Positions 35,401-46,254 are shown, counted from the first letter of the stretch. The stretch: DNA of 64,000 nt from Accumulibacter sp031732795 (GCA_031732795.1 JAVMKC010000031.1:69828-133827), one strand, 5' to 3'. Numbers and translations: made by a program. The notes: a model not told the origin generated them from the sequence alone.

Positions 35401-35941
35401 CTTGGCCAAACTCGAACCGCGCAAGGAGCCACAGTTTCTCGCCGGGCTGGTCGTCGGTGTGCGTACCAAACTCACCGGGCGCGGCAAAATGGCCTTCATC
35501 CAGCTCGACGACGGCAGCAAATCGGTCGAAGTGTCGGTGTTCAGTGAGTTGCTTGACAGCGATCGCGCCAAGATCAGGGAAGACGAGGTGCTGATCGTCG
35601 AGGGACGGGTTCAACCCGACGACTTCGCCGGCGAGGGAAAGGTCAGGATCGTTGCTGAACGGTTGTTGACCCTCGCTGAAGCGCGAGGGCGTTTTGCTCG
35701 TCAGTTGCGTCTATCGGTCGATGGTCAAGTCAGTGACGACCGATCGGCTGCCCAACGCTTGCGCAGCTTGTTGGCGCCGTATACCCCCGGCGAATGTCCT
35801 GTTCGGCTGGTTTACCACAACCGGGAAGCTGCCTGCGAACTGGCGCTCGGCGACCGCAATCGCGTCCGGCTCGAAGATGATTTGTTGAGCGCCTTGCGCG
35901 ACTGGCTGAGTCCTGACAGCGTCTGCGTCGACTACTCCTGA
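32474..35941 (+). CDS. dnaE: DNA polymerase III alpha subunit
   Basis: The 1155-residue replicative polymerase has an N-terminal PHP domain (FIHLRLHSEYSITDG), the C-family palm with PGRGSGAGSLVAYALGITD and the catalytic aspartates in MPDFDIDFCQDNR (about residues 400-412), the helix-hairpin-helix region and a C-terminal OB fold (LTGRGKMAFIQLDDGS). Length is normal for DnaE1 and the protein lacks the ImuB-associated DnaE2 features. It initiates chromosome synthesis as part of the holoenzyme. It stands 83 bases after the ParA gene. Confidence 0.97.
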   Translation: MADVPFIHLRLHSEYSITDGIVRLDDALARAAADGMPALALTDLVNLFGLVKFYNAARYRGVKPLLGCDIHLANDNDVDRPHRLLLLCRSHRGYLQLCELLSRAYLSPRMHGRAEISRRMLQEVGVDGLIALSGAAFGDVGEALLQGNHSQALSRAQYWAALFPGAFYLEVQRYGQPTHDALVGATVDLAARLDLPVVATHPIQFLDRDDYRAHEARVCIAEGYMLGDARRPRRYTEEQYFKSADEMRELFADLPAALANTVEIARRCNLQITLGKSYLPDFPTPPGVSLDDFLRQQAVAGLENRLPQLFPGVDERLQRRPVYDERLQLETDTIVQMGFAGYFLIVADFINWAKHNGCPVGPGRGSGAGSLVAYALGITDLDPLRFALLFERFLNPERVSMPDFDIDFCQDNRGRVIDYVRQKYGAAAVSQIVTFGTMSSKAVIRDVGRVLDLPYNFCDQLSKLIPVETNKPLSLKKALAAEPQLQARRDDEEEVRDLFDLAERLEDLTRNVGMHAGGVLIAPGKLTDFCPVYSADGGRSVVSQYDKDDVEKIGLVKFDFLGLRNLTIIELALDYVAQLTGERPDLAALAFDDPGAYRILKDGNTTAIFQVESDGMKKLIRKLAPDRFEDIIAVLALYRPGPLGSGMVDDFILRKKGQQKIDYFIDDLQACLEPTYGVIVYQEQVMQIAQIIGGYTLGGADLLRRAMGKKKAEEMALHRDLMREGARKKGYDEKLAMQLFDLMEKFAEYGFNKSHTAAYAVVTYHTAWLKAHHCAAFMAATLSSDMDLTDSVKNFHDDALSNGLKILGPDINTSQYRFTPVDRVAVRYGLGAVKGTGEQAVCAIIEARRSGGPFKDLFDFCRRVDRRLVNRRTIEALIRAGALDALDDHRARLLASVGVAIDAAEQAERHSHQVSLFDLLAADGNGDAEHAPRYIEVPRWTARQQLDEEKLALGFYFSGHPFHTVQSEIGRFVRQPLAKLEPRKEPQFLAGLVVGVRTKLTGRGKMAFIQLDDGSKSVEVSVFSELLDSDRAKIREDEVLIVEGRVQPDDFAGEGKVRIVAERLLTLAEARGRFARQLRLSVDGQVSDDRSAAQRLRSLLAPYTPGECPVRLVYHNREAACELALGDRNRVRLEDDLLSALRDWLSPDSVCVDYS

Positions 35942-35993
35942 AATCCCGATCCCTTTATTGACTTGACGCTTTCACCCTTGACGAGGAGTCATC

Positions 35994-36269
35994 ATGATGT
36001 TTGCCCGTCCGCCGATTGCCTGGATCATCCTGCCGTTGATCAACGCCGCCTTGCTGATCGGCTGCAATCAGAAACTGAGTCTGGAAAATTACGACAAACT
36101 CAAGATCGGCCAGAGCTACGATGAAGTGAAGCAGATCGTCGGTGAGCCCGCGCAATGCGATGAGGTGCTCGGGGTGCGCAGTTGCCGCTGGGGTGACGAC
36201 AAGCGCGGGATACTGGCGGCCTTTCTGGCCGGAAAAGTAGTGATGTTGTCAGCGAATGGTTTGCAGTGA
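35994..36269 (+). CDS. Small SmpA/OmlA-like lipoprotein
   Basis: The 91-residue protein has a signal with lipobox LLIGC (Cys22 or so) and a mature domain LENYDKLKIGQSYDEVKQIVGEP, the repeated beta-alpha motif of the SmpA/OmlA and DUF3862 families. Two further cysteines (CDEVLGVRSC) could form a disulfide. Members are outer-membrane or periplasmic lipoproteins, sometimes inhibitors or BAM partners. GAGGAG precedes the ATG with good spacing. BamE itself is longer, so the call stays generic. Confidence 0.78.
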   Translation: MMFARPPIAWIILPLINAALLIGCNQKLSLENYDKLKIGQSYDEVKQIVGEPAQCDEVLGVRSCRWGDDKRGILAAFLAGKVVMLSANGLQ

Positions 36270-36424
36270 AATTGGGTAGATGCCGTCGGCAGGACGCAAA
36301 AAATTGGTTCTCGAATCGACCTGCAGCGCTCCTCTAAAGGCTCCCGAAGGAGGCTCAGCAAGGGAGTCTCAGCGAAACTCAGAAGCCGTTGTTCAGGGCG
36401 GTGTGGCGGTTAAGCATAAGGATT

Positions 36425-36461
36425 AAATAAAAAAACCTCCCGGGATTTATCCCAGGAGGTT
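36425..36461 (-). terminator. Intrinsic terminator of the PEP-CTERM gene
   Basis: Read on the minus strand, a 7-bp stem AACCTCC/GGAGGTT plus GGGA/TCCC with one mismatch and a four-base loop is followed by a run of seven T and TTATT. It lies 47 bases beyond the stop of the PEP-CTERM gene. The plus strand has no T-run, so it serves the minus strand. Confidence 0.9.
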
Positions 36462-36507
36462 GAGAGCAACGGTCCGCGTCGGATCAGGAAATTGCGTTTC
36501 CCAAAAC

Positions 36508-37485
36508 TTAGGACTTGCGGCGACGAACCATGCCGGCCAAGCCGAGCAGCGCGGCGCTGAACAGGCCCAGTGAACCCGGTTCGGGGGTCTTGTAGACATT
36601 CACCGAGAAGTTGTTCTTGTTGGTGAAACCACAGTTCGCATCGCCGCCAGTAGCGGAGGTGGCGCACTGTTTGAAACTACCGCCGGCATCCTGCCAGTTA
36701 TGGGTGGCCGGCAGGACATCCGATCCAACAGCGCCACTGGTGGTGCCCGAAGAAATCAGCACACCACCGTCCGCCGCGCTTCCGGTGAGCGGGTTGAAGG
36801 TGCCGATTTCGTTGAACGACCAATCGGTCTTTTCATACAGGATCGAGAAAGCACCGAAGTTGCTGGCCAGCGTGTCAGCGAAGTGTTCCGAGAGGATCGA
36901 CGAGTTCGAACTACCGACGGTCAGCCCCATCCCTGCAGCCAAGAGCGAGATTTCACTGAACAGGAAGTCGTCCGCGTCACCAAAGCCGGCCACCAGACGC
37001 AGGGTGCCGTTGTTGCGGATGTAGTCCAGGTAACCCGGCATGCTGGTCGGGGCGGTTGGCGGCTCGCTGTTGATCAGATCGGTGTAAGCCGTCGGACGAT
37101 CATAGAAGGCAGCCAACGCGTTGGCTCCGATGTTGGCGTCGCCACCCAGCAGATCGTTCAGGCGCAGCCCGGCGACGGTAGTCGCCTGGAAAACGACGTT
37201 ACGGCCAAAGCTGCCTGCAGCGATCTGTTGCGAGAAAACGCCATAGACCTGATTGGCGGCGGTATTGCCCGAGGGTTGGAAATCCGAAATCCGGATATAG
37301 CCAAAGATGACGTCGCCGACGCCGAATTTGCCGTCATTGTTGGCGTCGACATAGGTCTCGCGGCTTTCGTCGAGCAGATTGTTTGCCCCGGCCACCAAAC
37401 CACCGTTGATGGTCGTCGCCTGTGCCGTGCCGACGGCGAAGCCCAGCGCCAGCGCGAGAGGGGCAAGTTTGTTGAAGTTTTTCAT
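36508..37485 (-). CDS. PEP-CTERM sorted secreted protein
   Basis: The ATG at 37485 has GGAG six bases upstream and starts a clean signal peptide (MKNFNKLAPLALALGFAVGT, cleaved near AQA); upstream in-frame starts would spoil it. The 325-residue protein ends with TPEPGSLGLFSAALLGLAGMVRRRKS-type sorting signal: PEP box, hydrophobic helix and basic tail (last 25 residues). PEP-CTERM proteins are processed by exosortase and exported with exopolysaccharide. The central domain is not recognised; it has a CATSATGGDANC Cys pair near the end. No exosortase gene is present here. A sigma-54-type promoter precedes it. Confidence 0.9.
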   Translation of the reverse strand: MKNFNKLAPLALALGFAVGTAQATTINGGLVAGANNLLDESRETYVDANNDGKFGVGDVIFGYIRISDFQPSGNTAANQVYGVFSQQIAAGSFGRNVVFQATTVAGLRLNDLLGGDANIGANALAAFYDRPTAYTDLINSEPPTAPTSMPGYLDYIRNNGTLRLVAGFGDADDFLFSEISLLAAGMGLTVGSSNSSILSEHFADTLASNFGAFSILYEKTDWSFNEIGTFNPLTGSAADGGVLISSGTTSGAVGSDVLPATHNWQDAGGSFKQCATSATGGDANCGFTNKNNFSVNVYKTPEPGSLGLFSAALLGLAGMVRRRKS

Positions 37486-37580
37486 TTGAATCTCCATTTG
37501 GGACTGTTGCAAGGTAATCAAGCTCTAAGTTTAACGCTGCAGCGCGGATGATGCTACTAATCCTCTGCCACGCTTTCAAT

Positions 37581-37599
37581 AAAGCATGTTGTATGCCAG
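37581..37599 (-). promoter_or_regulatory. Sigma-54 (RpoN) type -24/-12 promoter
   Basis: On the minus strand CTGGCATACAACATGCTTT matches the consensus TGGCAC-N5-TTGCW: GG and GC are separated by exactly ten bases. Transcription would start near 37573, about 88 bases upstream of the PEP-CTERM ATG. PEP-CTERM genes in several genera are RpoN-dependent through the PrsK-PrsR system, supporting this site. The AT-rich 37600-37914 region upstream has no gene and is available for activator binding. Confidence 0.68.
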
Positions 37600-37914
37600 A
37601 TTTTTTTTAAACAATATAACATTTTGAATTAATATGATTTAAATTTTCATTTCTGCAATGTCGACCTGGTTTTTGATCGCCGATTCACATCAGGTGTAAA
37701 AAAATCCGACAGTTCGTTACGGTCAGACTTGCGGTGCGACACCCGCCTAGTTGCAACGACACGGCGGAATAGTCGTGAATTAAAGGAACTATTTTCCTCC
37801 GAGAAAATCGCGAGTGTCGTCGAGAGTATAAGCGCTGCCGTTGGAAAAAATCTTTTCGGGCTTGAAGCGGAAAATTTTCCAGAATCAACGTCAAAAGGCA
37901 TGGTTGCTCAAGTT

Positions 37915-38766
37915 TCACCACAAGTCGACGGTGCGATGGTAACTGGCAAACCGCGGGCGTCCGCGCGCGGTCAATTCGCGGTAACGATAGCTGACCGTGC
38001 TGCCGATCGGTGGCGGTCGGCGGCGATCAGCGTCGCTCAGCCCACTGCCGAGGAACAGGTCGGCACCATCGGAAGTGCGCACGTGCAGGGCGCCGACCAG
38101 CCCGGAAAATTTGCCGCGCCCCGGCCGGTAGCCGAGTACGGTTGCTTCGCCGTCGCGCCAGGGTTTGAGTTTGAGCAGCGCATCGCTACGGCCGGTGGTG
38201 TATGGTGCATCGGCACGATGCAACATCAAGCCTTCGCCGCCCTCGCGGACGATTTGTCGCAGCTTGTCGTCGAGTTCCTGGCGGCTGGCGACGGAGAATT
38301 GCTCGACCACTTGCAGCCAGGGAACGGCCAACTGCGTTATCCGTTCATGCATGGCGCGCAGACGCTGACGAAAAATTCCCGGCGCTTGTGGCATTTCGAA
38401 GATCAGATAACGGACCTGACGCCACGAGGCATCATCAGGGGTTTGACGGCGGACGATGCTCGACAGGCGTTCGAATTGGCCGCGTCCCAGCCAGAGCTCG
38501 CCGTCGAGTGCCTGATCGGATGGCAAACGTTCGATGAACCACGATGGAGCCCGGATGAGATTTCCTTGCCGGGTTCGCAGCACTTGCCCATCCCAAAAGG
38601 CGCGGATTCCGTCGAGCTTTTCGCTGACCAGATAGAGACCGACGTCGGCCTGGCCGTGTTCGGTTTCGGCCAACAGCAATGGCGGAGCATCCGCCGCAAG
38701 CAGGGGCATGGAAGCGCCGATCAGGACGCTCCAGGCCAGAGTTTGAACGATCCAATGACGAGGCAT
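37915..38766 (-). CDS. Periplasmic ATP-dependent DNA ligase (LigE-like)
   Basis: Starting at the ATG at 38766 gives 283 residues with a signal peptide (PRHWIVQTLAWSVLIGASMPLLAADA, about 1-27). The nucleotidyltransferase motif I EKLDGIRAFWDG carries the adenylated lysine, followed by DGELWLGRG (motif III), EGGEGLMLH (motif IV) and LLKLKPWRD (motif V). An OB-fold C-terminus (about 200-283) completes a minimal ligase. Such Lig E enzymes are exported and are thought to seal extracellular or incoming DNA. A TTG eleven codons upstream is an alternative start. The neighbouring PEP-CTERM gene is separately transcribed. Confidence 0.88.
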   Translation of the reverse strand: MPRHWIVQTLAWSVLIGASMPLLAADAPPLLLAETEHGQADVGLYLVSEKLDGIRAFWDGQVLRTRQGNLIRAPSWFIERLPSDQALDGELWLGRGQFERLSSIVRRQTPDDASWRQVRYLIFEMPQAPGIFRQRLRAMHERITQLAVPWLQVVEQFSVASRQELDDKLRQIVREGGEGLMLHRADAPYTTGRSDALLKLKPWRDGEATVLGYRPGRGKFSGLVGALHVRTSDGADLFLGSGLSDADRRRPPPIGSTVSYRYRELTARGRPRFASYHRTVDLW

Positions 38767-39190
38767 GTTCGGGGCTCCCAGCAAAATGGCGCGCGTCAAC
38801 TAACGTGCTTCCGGGGATGGTGATTTCGAGTGGGTGTCGGCGGTCCTCAGGGGGTACGCGTAGTAGTAGTGGTTTCTGCGCGAGAAAAACGATGCAATTC
38901 CGACAGGATGTCTGATTGTTCAAGACACGGATAATACAACGGAAATTGGCAACGCCGTCACGGATGGATGAATCGGACAAGCGCTGGCTTGCTGTGGACA
39001 GTCGCGTGCCGACAACGCCCTGTTTCAACTCGTCTGGCTGTGGTGTCGTGACCGTGAGACTCGTGACCGGAACTGGGTGGCCGATAAGCTCCGCTATAAT
39101 CGTCGACTATTGGTGTTTAACTATTCGCAAGGCCCGAAGCGACCGAGCGCTGACTACGCAACGGTTTTTCATCTGTCTGACGTCAGAACC
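38767..39190. other. Intergenic region between ligase and moaA
   Basis: About 424 bases between divergent genes. No plausible gene is seen. A GTA/GT triplet run (TAGTAGTAGTGG) occurs near 38858. The moaA reading frame is open upstream to 39077, but that extension is Ser-poor, non-conserved and overlaps the promoter box, so it is left out of the gene. Confidence 0.5.
39095..39100 (+). promoter_or_regulatory. Candidate sigma-70 -10 box of moaA
   Basis: A perfect TATAAT lies 91 bases upstream of the GTG start of moaA. The -35 position (39072-39077, ACTGGG) is a poor match, so the promoter is tentative. No recognisable molybdenum-cofactor riboswitch was seen in the leader. Confidence 0.35.
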
Positions 39191-40222
39191 GTGATCGATC
39201 CCTCTTCTTCTACCCATTTGTCCGTGTCGTCTTCGTCCTCCCGGCTGATTGATAAATATGGCCGTCAGGTGACCTATTTGCGGTTATCGATCACCGACCG
39301 TTGCGATTTTCGCTGTCACTACTGCATGGCCGAGGAGATGAGCTTTTTGCCGCGGACCGAGATCTTGACTCTCGAAGAATGTCTGCGTCTCGCCGGCAGC
39401 TTCGTTGCACTCGGCGTGAGCAAAATCCGCGTCACCGGCGGCGAACCGTTGGTCCGCCAGAACGTGTTGTGGTTGCTTGAACGGTTAGCTGCGCTGCCGG
39501 GCGTACGGGAATTGGTGCTGACCACCAACGGCTCACAACTTGAGCGCTACGCCTCGGGATTGCGCGACGCTGGCGTCAAACGGGTGAACATCAGTCTCGA
39601 CACTCTGCGCGCCGAGCGCTTTCGACAAATTACCCGCATCGGCGATCTGGGACAGGTGCGGCGCGGCATCGACGTGGCGCTGGCGGCGGGCTTCGAACGT
39701 CTGAAAATCAATACCGTTCTGTTGCGTGGGGTTAATGATGATGAACTCGACGATCTGATCCAGTTTGTCGTCGATCGAGGAATGGACATTGCTTTCATCG
39801 AGCAGATGCCGCTCGGCGAAATCGGTCACGGTCGTCAGGACTGGTTTTCGGGCGAGGAGGCGCTGAATGGTTTGCGGCAACGTTCCGCTCTCCTACCGTC
39901 GACTGACAGTACCGGTGGCCCGGCGCGCTACTGGCGGATACCGGGGGTGTCGTCCCGGGTCGGTTTCATTTCGCCGCACACCCATAATTTTTGCGACAGT
40001 TGCAATCGGGTGCGGGTCACGGCGCGAGGCGAGTTGTATCCTTGTCTCGGTGACAACGGTGCCGTGCCCTTGTTGCCGGTACTGCGCCAATCCTCGGCCG
40101 ACGACGGCACGTTGCGGGCGGCGATCATCGACGCATTGGGCATCAAAGTCCGAGGTCATGATTTCACGCAGGAGATGGCGCGTCCCCAACTGGTGCGGTT
40201 CATGTCGATGACCGGCGGTTGA
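39191..40222 (+). CDS. moaA: GTP 3',8-cyclase MoaA
   Basis: The GTG at 39191 gives 343 residues, close to the family norm. A Ser-rich start is followed by the radical-SAM motif CDFRCHYC (Cx3CxxC), GGEPL and the C-terminal cluster CDSCN...C (Cx2Cx13C), and the protein ends in the conserved Gly-Gly tail. MoaA starts molybdenum cofactor synthesis by converting GTP to 3',8-cyclo-GTP with MoaC. An upstream start at 39077 would add 38 non-conserved residues. No other moa or moe gene is adjacent. Confidence 0.94.
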   Translation: MIDPSSSTHLSVSSSSSRLIDKYGRQVTYLRLSITDRCDFRCHYCMAEEMSFLPRTEILTLEECLRLAGSFVALGVSKIRVTGGEPLVRQNVLWLLERLAALPGVRELVLTTNGSQLERYASGLRDAGVKRVNISLDTLRAERFRQITRIGDLGQVRRGIDVALAAGFERLKINTVLLRGVNDDELDDLIQFVVDRGMDIAFIEQMPLGEIGHGRQDWFSGEEALNGLRQRSALLPSTDSTGGPARYWRIPGVSSRVGFISPHTHNFCDSCNRVRVTARGELYPCLGDNGAVPLLPVLRQSSADDGTLRAAIIDALGIKVRGHDFTQEMARPQLVRFMSMTGG

Positions 40223-40399
40223 GCTTTGCGCGACACCCTGCGCAACTGAACCCGGCGATCTGGAGAAAAAACGGTTTGCAGTTTCAGGTGGCTCGGCGTT
40301 TCGGCGCTTTGTCTATGGTTTAATGAGCGCGTTGGTCATCGGTCGGCCGACGAAACCTGCATTGCCGAATGCCTTTCTTCTTCGAGAGGAATGAATCCC

Positions 40400-41638
40400 A
40401 TGAGCGAATCGTCCCCCCTCCGCCCTTTGGAGACGCCGTGTCCGGTTTGTGCGCACACGTTGGCAGTCCCGTTTTTTGCTGGCGGTCGCCAGCCGCTGGC
40501 GACGCTGGGTTGGCCGCAAAGTGCCGATCAGGCGCGGGCGATGCCGCGGTTGCCGCTGGATTTCGTGCAATGTCCCGCCTGTTCGCACGTCTGGAACACC
40601 GCTTTTTCCTACCAGGCCGTACCGTACAACCACCAACCGAACCGGATGTATAACAGTGGCCGGATTTGGCAAGGACATCTGGCCGATACCCGCGACCGTT
40701 TGTTGAGTTATCTACCGGCGGCACCGACGGTGGTCGAAATCGGCTGCGGCGATGGACATTTTCTGGGCGGTCTGGCCGAGGCGCGAGCCGGGCGCGGTCG
40801 CTACGTCGGTTTCGATCCCCATGCCCAAGCGCAGACCGTTCAAGGCGTGGACTTTCAAGCTCGATTGTTCGAGCCACTGATCGATCTGCCAGTCTATCGT
40901 CCCGACGCCGTCGTCATCCGCCACGTTCTCGAACATCTGACCGCGCCGGCCGTGTTGCTCGAACAACTGGCCTGGGCCGCGACGCAAAGCGGTATCGTCT
41001 GCCACTTGTTTGCCGAAGTGCCGTGCATCGACCGGGTTTTCGGCACCGACCGGCTGGCGGATTTTTTCTATGAACACGTTTCGCATTTCACCAGCGAGTC
41101 GTTTCGTCGTCTGCTGAGTCGGGCGGGTACGGTCAGCGAACTGGCGCACGGTTACGATGGTGAGGTCGTTTTTGCTTGTCTGACCTTGGGCGTTCCGTCG
41201 GAATTCGTCGCGCGGGCGACCGGCGCGGCGGCTTTTGCTCAGCGCAGTGACGTCAATCGTTCGCGGATTGCCGACCGGCTGGCCGCGTTGCATGCCAGCG
41301 GTGCGCGGGTGGCGATCTGGGGTGGCACCGGCAAAGCAGCCGCTTTCATTCACCACTATGCACTCGATGCCGAACGCTTCCCGCTGGTCGTCGATTCCGA
41401 TCCCGCCAAGGTTGGCAGCCATGTGTCCGGAACCGGTCAGGAGATCCGCTTCCGCGACGAGCTGAAAAATCGGCCGGTCGAGGTGGTGATCATTCCGACG
41501 CAATGGCGTGCTTGTGACATCGTTGCCGAAATGAGTCGGGAAGGAATCGCCGCCAGTCAGGTGCTGATCGAACACGACGGCGATCTGGTCGATTTTTTCA
41601 CCGCGGCACATCCGTATCGTCAGCGATCGGCAGGCTGA
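40400..41638 (+). CDS. Class I SAM-dependent C-methyltransferase with zinc-binding N-terminus
   Basis: GAGAGGA sits about nine bases before ATG 40400; the ATG at 40391 is too close to it. The 412-residue protein has paired CPVC (residues 14-17) and CPAC (58-61) forming a zinc site, SAM motif VVEIGCGDGHFLGGL (about 110-124), and a C-terminal Rossmann-like domain (AIWGGTGKAAAFIHHY, about 302-317). This three-part layout is that of sugar C-methyltransferases related to TylC3/NovU. A deoxysugar or polyketide-linked substrate is likely, but no sugar-pathway gene is adjacent. The Cys pairs and the C-terminal domain argue against a simple methyltransferase. Confidence 0.82.
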   Translation: MSESSPLRPLETPCPVCAHTLAVPFFAGGRQPLATLGWPQSADQARAMPRLPLDFVQCPACSHVWNTAFSYQAVPYNHQPNRMYNSGRIWQGHLADTRDRLLSYLPAAPTVVEIGCGDGHFLGGLAEARAGRGRYVGFDPHAQAQTVQGVDFQARLFEPLIDLPVYRPDAVVIRHVLEHLTAPAVLLEQLAWAATQSGIVCHLFAEVPCIDRVFGTDRLADFFYEHVSHFTSESFRRLLSRAGTVSELAHGYDGEVVFACLTLGVPSEFVARATGAAAFAQRSDVNRSRIADRLAALHASGARVAIWGGTGKAAAFIHHYALDAERFPLVVDSDPAKVGSHVSGTGQEIRFRDELKNRPVEVVIIPTQWRACDIVAEMSREGIAASQVLIEHDGDLVDFFTAAHPYRQRSAG

Positions 41639-41705
41639 AGCCTCCGGTCGATTGCCGAGGGTGGCGTCCGGTTTTCAGCCGACGTTGCGATCGTCGCTGC
41701 CGCGA

Positions 41706-42812
41706 TCAGGATTCGAAAATCGCTTTCAGCAGAGCGATTGCCAAAGAGATCAAACCGATCAGCGCCAACCAGACGCCCTCGTCGACGCTCAGGCCGAGCA
41801 GGACGCCGCCGGCGAGAAGGAACAGCGACCGGCCAACGTCTCCACGACGCAAGGTGTCGTGCATCCGTTGGCGGGCGGGCGAATGCTTGCCGGGGTGCCA
41901 CCATACCGGCAGCAATTGTGACAGCGCACCGCTGAGCAGTGGCAGCAGAAAAGCGACGATGAACGCAATCAACGCATCGCGTCCGTCGAGCCATTGCCAG
42001 GCATGGGTGATGCCTCCGACGGTGAGCAACACGAAACCACACAATGCGGTCAACAAACCGGCGGCGGGTGCTTCGACGGTGCTTGCCCCGTAGCGGAACC
42101 ACCAGGCGGTGGCGGTCTTCAGCGCCGGAAACGCGAGCAGCAGTGCACCGACCAGCGCCGTCGGACGCCAGAAAGCGGCACCAAAGGCCACGGCCAGCAC
42201 TCCGATGACGACGGGCGGCAGATCGCTGTGTAGGCGGGCCGCGGCGTCGGGGTCGGGTTGTCCGACCACCGTCGGCAGCAGCACTTGAATCGTTCCCAGC
42301 GCCGTCAACCCGATGAAGCCCAAGAGGTTGAGATGGATATGCAGCAAGCGCAGCGTCGGTCTGACCGTCGGCCAGATGTCCATCGCCGGCACCAAGGCCA
42401 GTGCCGCGATCAGCGATGACACGGCAAACAGATACCAACGCCAGCACGGATGCGGACGGCCGAGTGTGTGTCTGGCTCGTCGGACCATCCAGCCGACGAA
42501 GACGCTGGCGATGATCAGCGCCACCAGCGCGACCAGGCCGAGCGGATACGCGTCGCTCTTGCCGAGAAAATGGAGAACAACCAGCAGGCCGCAGATCTGC
42601 AGCAGGAGCGGCGCCAGCAGAATAGCGCGCGGCGCCTGTCCGCTACGGGTCAGCACCGGCAAGAAATGGCTGATCACGCCGATGATCAATGGCAGCACGC
42701 CGACGGCGAAAACGGCATGCACCGCTGCCGGCAGCGGCAGGGCGTCAAATCTCAACAGGCACAGCGCGGCAGTCAATACCGTCAATGTCGACAGTGACAG
42801 ATAAATCAGCAC
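41706..42812 (-). CDS. Polytopic membrane protein with conserved-looking histidines
   Basis: A 368-residue protein with about eleven or twelve hydrophobic helices separated by short loops. His residues lie in or near helices (AVHAVF, VISHFLPVLTR, LLHIHLNLLGFIGL, GGITHAWQWLDG), a distribution that recalls NnrS and heme-copper oxidase-like membrane proteins. I do not recognise a specific family and do not assign a function. A heme or metal role in respiration or nitric-oxide handling is a possibility only. It is monocistronic, converging on the methyltransferase gene. Confidence 0.75.
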   Translation of the reverse strand: MLIYLSLSTLTVLTAALCLLRFDALPLPAAVHAVFAVGVLPLIIGVISHFLPVLTRSGQAPRAILLAPLLLQICGLLVVLHFLGKSDAYPLGLVALVALIIASVFVGWMVRRARHTLGRPHPCWRWYLFAVSSLIAALALVPAMDIWPTVRPTLRLLHIHLNLLGFIGLTALGTIQVLLPTVVGQPDPDAAARLHSDLPPVVIGVLAVAFGAAFWRPTALVGALLLAFPALKTATAWWFRYGASTVEAPAAGLLTALCGFVLLTVGGITHAWQWLDGRDALIAFIVAFLLPLLSGALSQLLPVWWHPGKHSPARQRMHDTLRRGDVGRSLFLLAGGVLLGLSVDEGVWLALIGLISLAIALLKAIFES

Positions 42813-43166
42813 GGTCTTCGTTCTCCCCCAACCATCATCCGGTCTTCTGCGTCGGTAATGGTACGAAAATCAATGAAAAGTGCAATAAACGAAGGAGGGC
42901 GGTTTGCCGCAGCCGACAACCGGCGGTTGACACGTGCTCGACAATCCTTCGAAACCAGAAAATCGGTTTTCAGCGGATTTTGCGTAGGGAGTCGATCAGG
43001 GCGATCTTCATTTTCTCAGGCATTTACGCTGAAAAAACGCTGCATGCACGACAAATCCGACCGTGTCTGCGCCGAGGAGCGGTCGATAAAATGAGCGTAT
43101 GACGTGTTTCTGGCAATACCCACGACCCAGTGTCGAAGAAACGAAGCCGATGTTTGCAAACGGTGT
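42813..43166. other. Intergenic region, no gene seen
   Basis: About 350 bases upstream of the polytopic membrane gene. No frame with family similarity, ribosome site or favourable composition is visible. The plus-strand frame from 43099 to 43659 runs across the DUF3460 gene in the antisense direction and is taken to be a chance frame. Confidence 0.5.
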
Positions 43167-43283
43167 TCAGATCTTGCGTTGCCAACGCATGATTCCGCCC
43201 ACAGCAATCAACAAAGAACTGGGCGCGGCCTCGTCAGCATCAGGGTCGCCGGTTGAAATTGCTGTTTTCGTGAACCGGAACAC
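43167..43283 (-). pseudogene. Possible relic of a PEP-CTERM protein C-terminus
   Basis: A 38-codon minus-strand frame, entered by a stop only three codons before its GTG, ends APSSLLIAVGGIMRWQRKI. This has the order of a PEP-CTERM tail (a P-S-S box, a hydrophobic stretch, basic end), but the box reads AAPS instead of PEPS and the hydrophobic stretch is short. It has no signal peptide and is too short to be a functional sorted protein. It could be the decayed end of a lost gene or a coincidence. No frameshifted upstream remainder was clearly identified. Confidence 0.3.
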
Positions 43284-43368
43284 TGCGTATCAAATAAAAC
43301 TCCGGGTCATCGGCCGAAATTCATGCCCGATGACCGGGAGGATGCGTTTGCAGTATTACGAATGCCGA

Positions 43369-43572
43369 TCAGGAACGCGAAGGCTGATAGTTGACGTCGT
43401 AAGGGTACGGACGATGTGGTTCGGCCGACTCGCGGGCAGTCTGCTGCTCGAGTGGATCGACCTTTCTGTCCCACCAGATTGCCCGGCCGCGGCGCTGATC
43501 TTCTTGCCACTCCGGATGCTGGGCCAGCATTTCGCGCATGAAGAGAGTGTGATCGGATTCGTACAAGGCCAT
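43369..43572 (-). CDS. DUF3460 family small protein
   Basis: The 67-residue protein MALYESDHTLFMREMLAQHP... has the DUF3460 signature: ALYxSxHTxFM at the start, RRGRAIWWDRKVD in the middle and a Pro/Tyr-rich end (RPYPYDVNYQ). GGAGAG lies seven bases before the ATG. The family is small, soluble and widespread in betaproteobacteria without an assigned function. It follows clpB by 52 bases on the same strand, so it may ride on the heat-shock transcript. The plus-strand frame overlapping it is rejected. Confidence 0.88.
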   Translation of the reverse strand: MALYESDHTLFMREMLAQHPEWQEDQRRGRAIWWDRKVDPLEQQTARESAEPHRPYPYDVNYQPSRS

Positions 43573-43624
43573 GGCAGGGCTCTCCAGAAATCTGAGTGGT
43601 CGGCAGAGGGGAACAATAACCAGA

Positions 43625-46222
<2,598 letters not shown>

Positions 46223-46254
46223 TTTGCAATCCTTGGCCTATGTTGATGCTCTGG

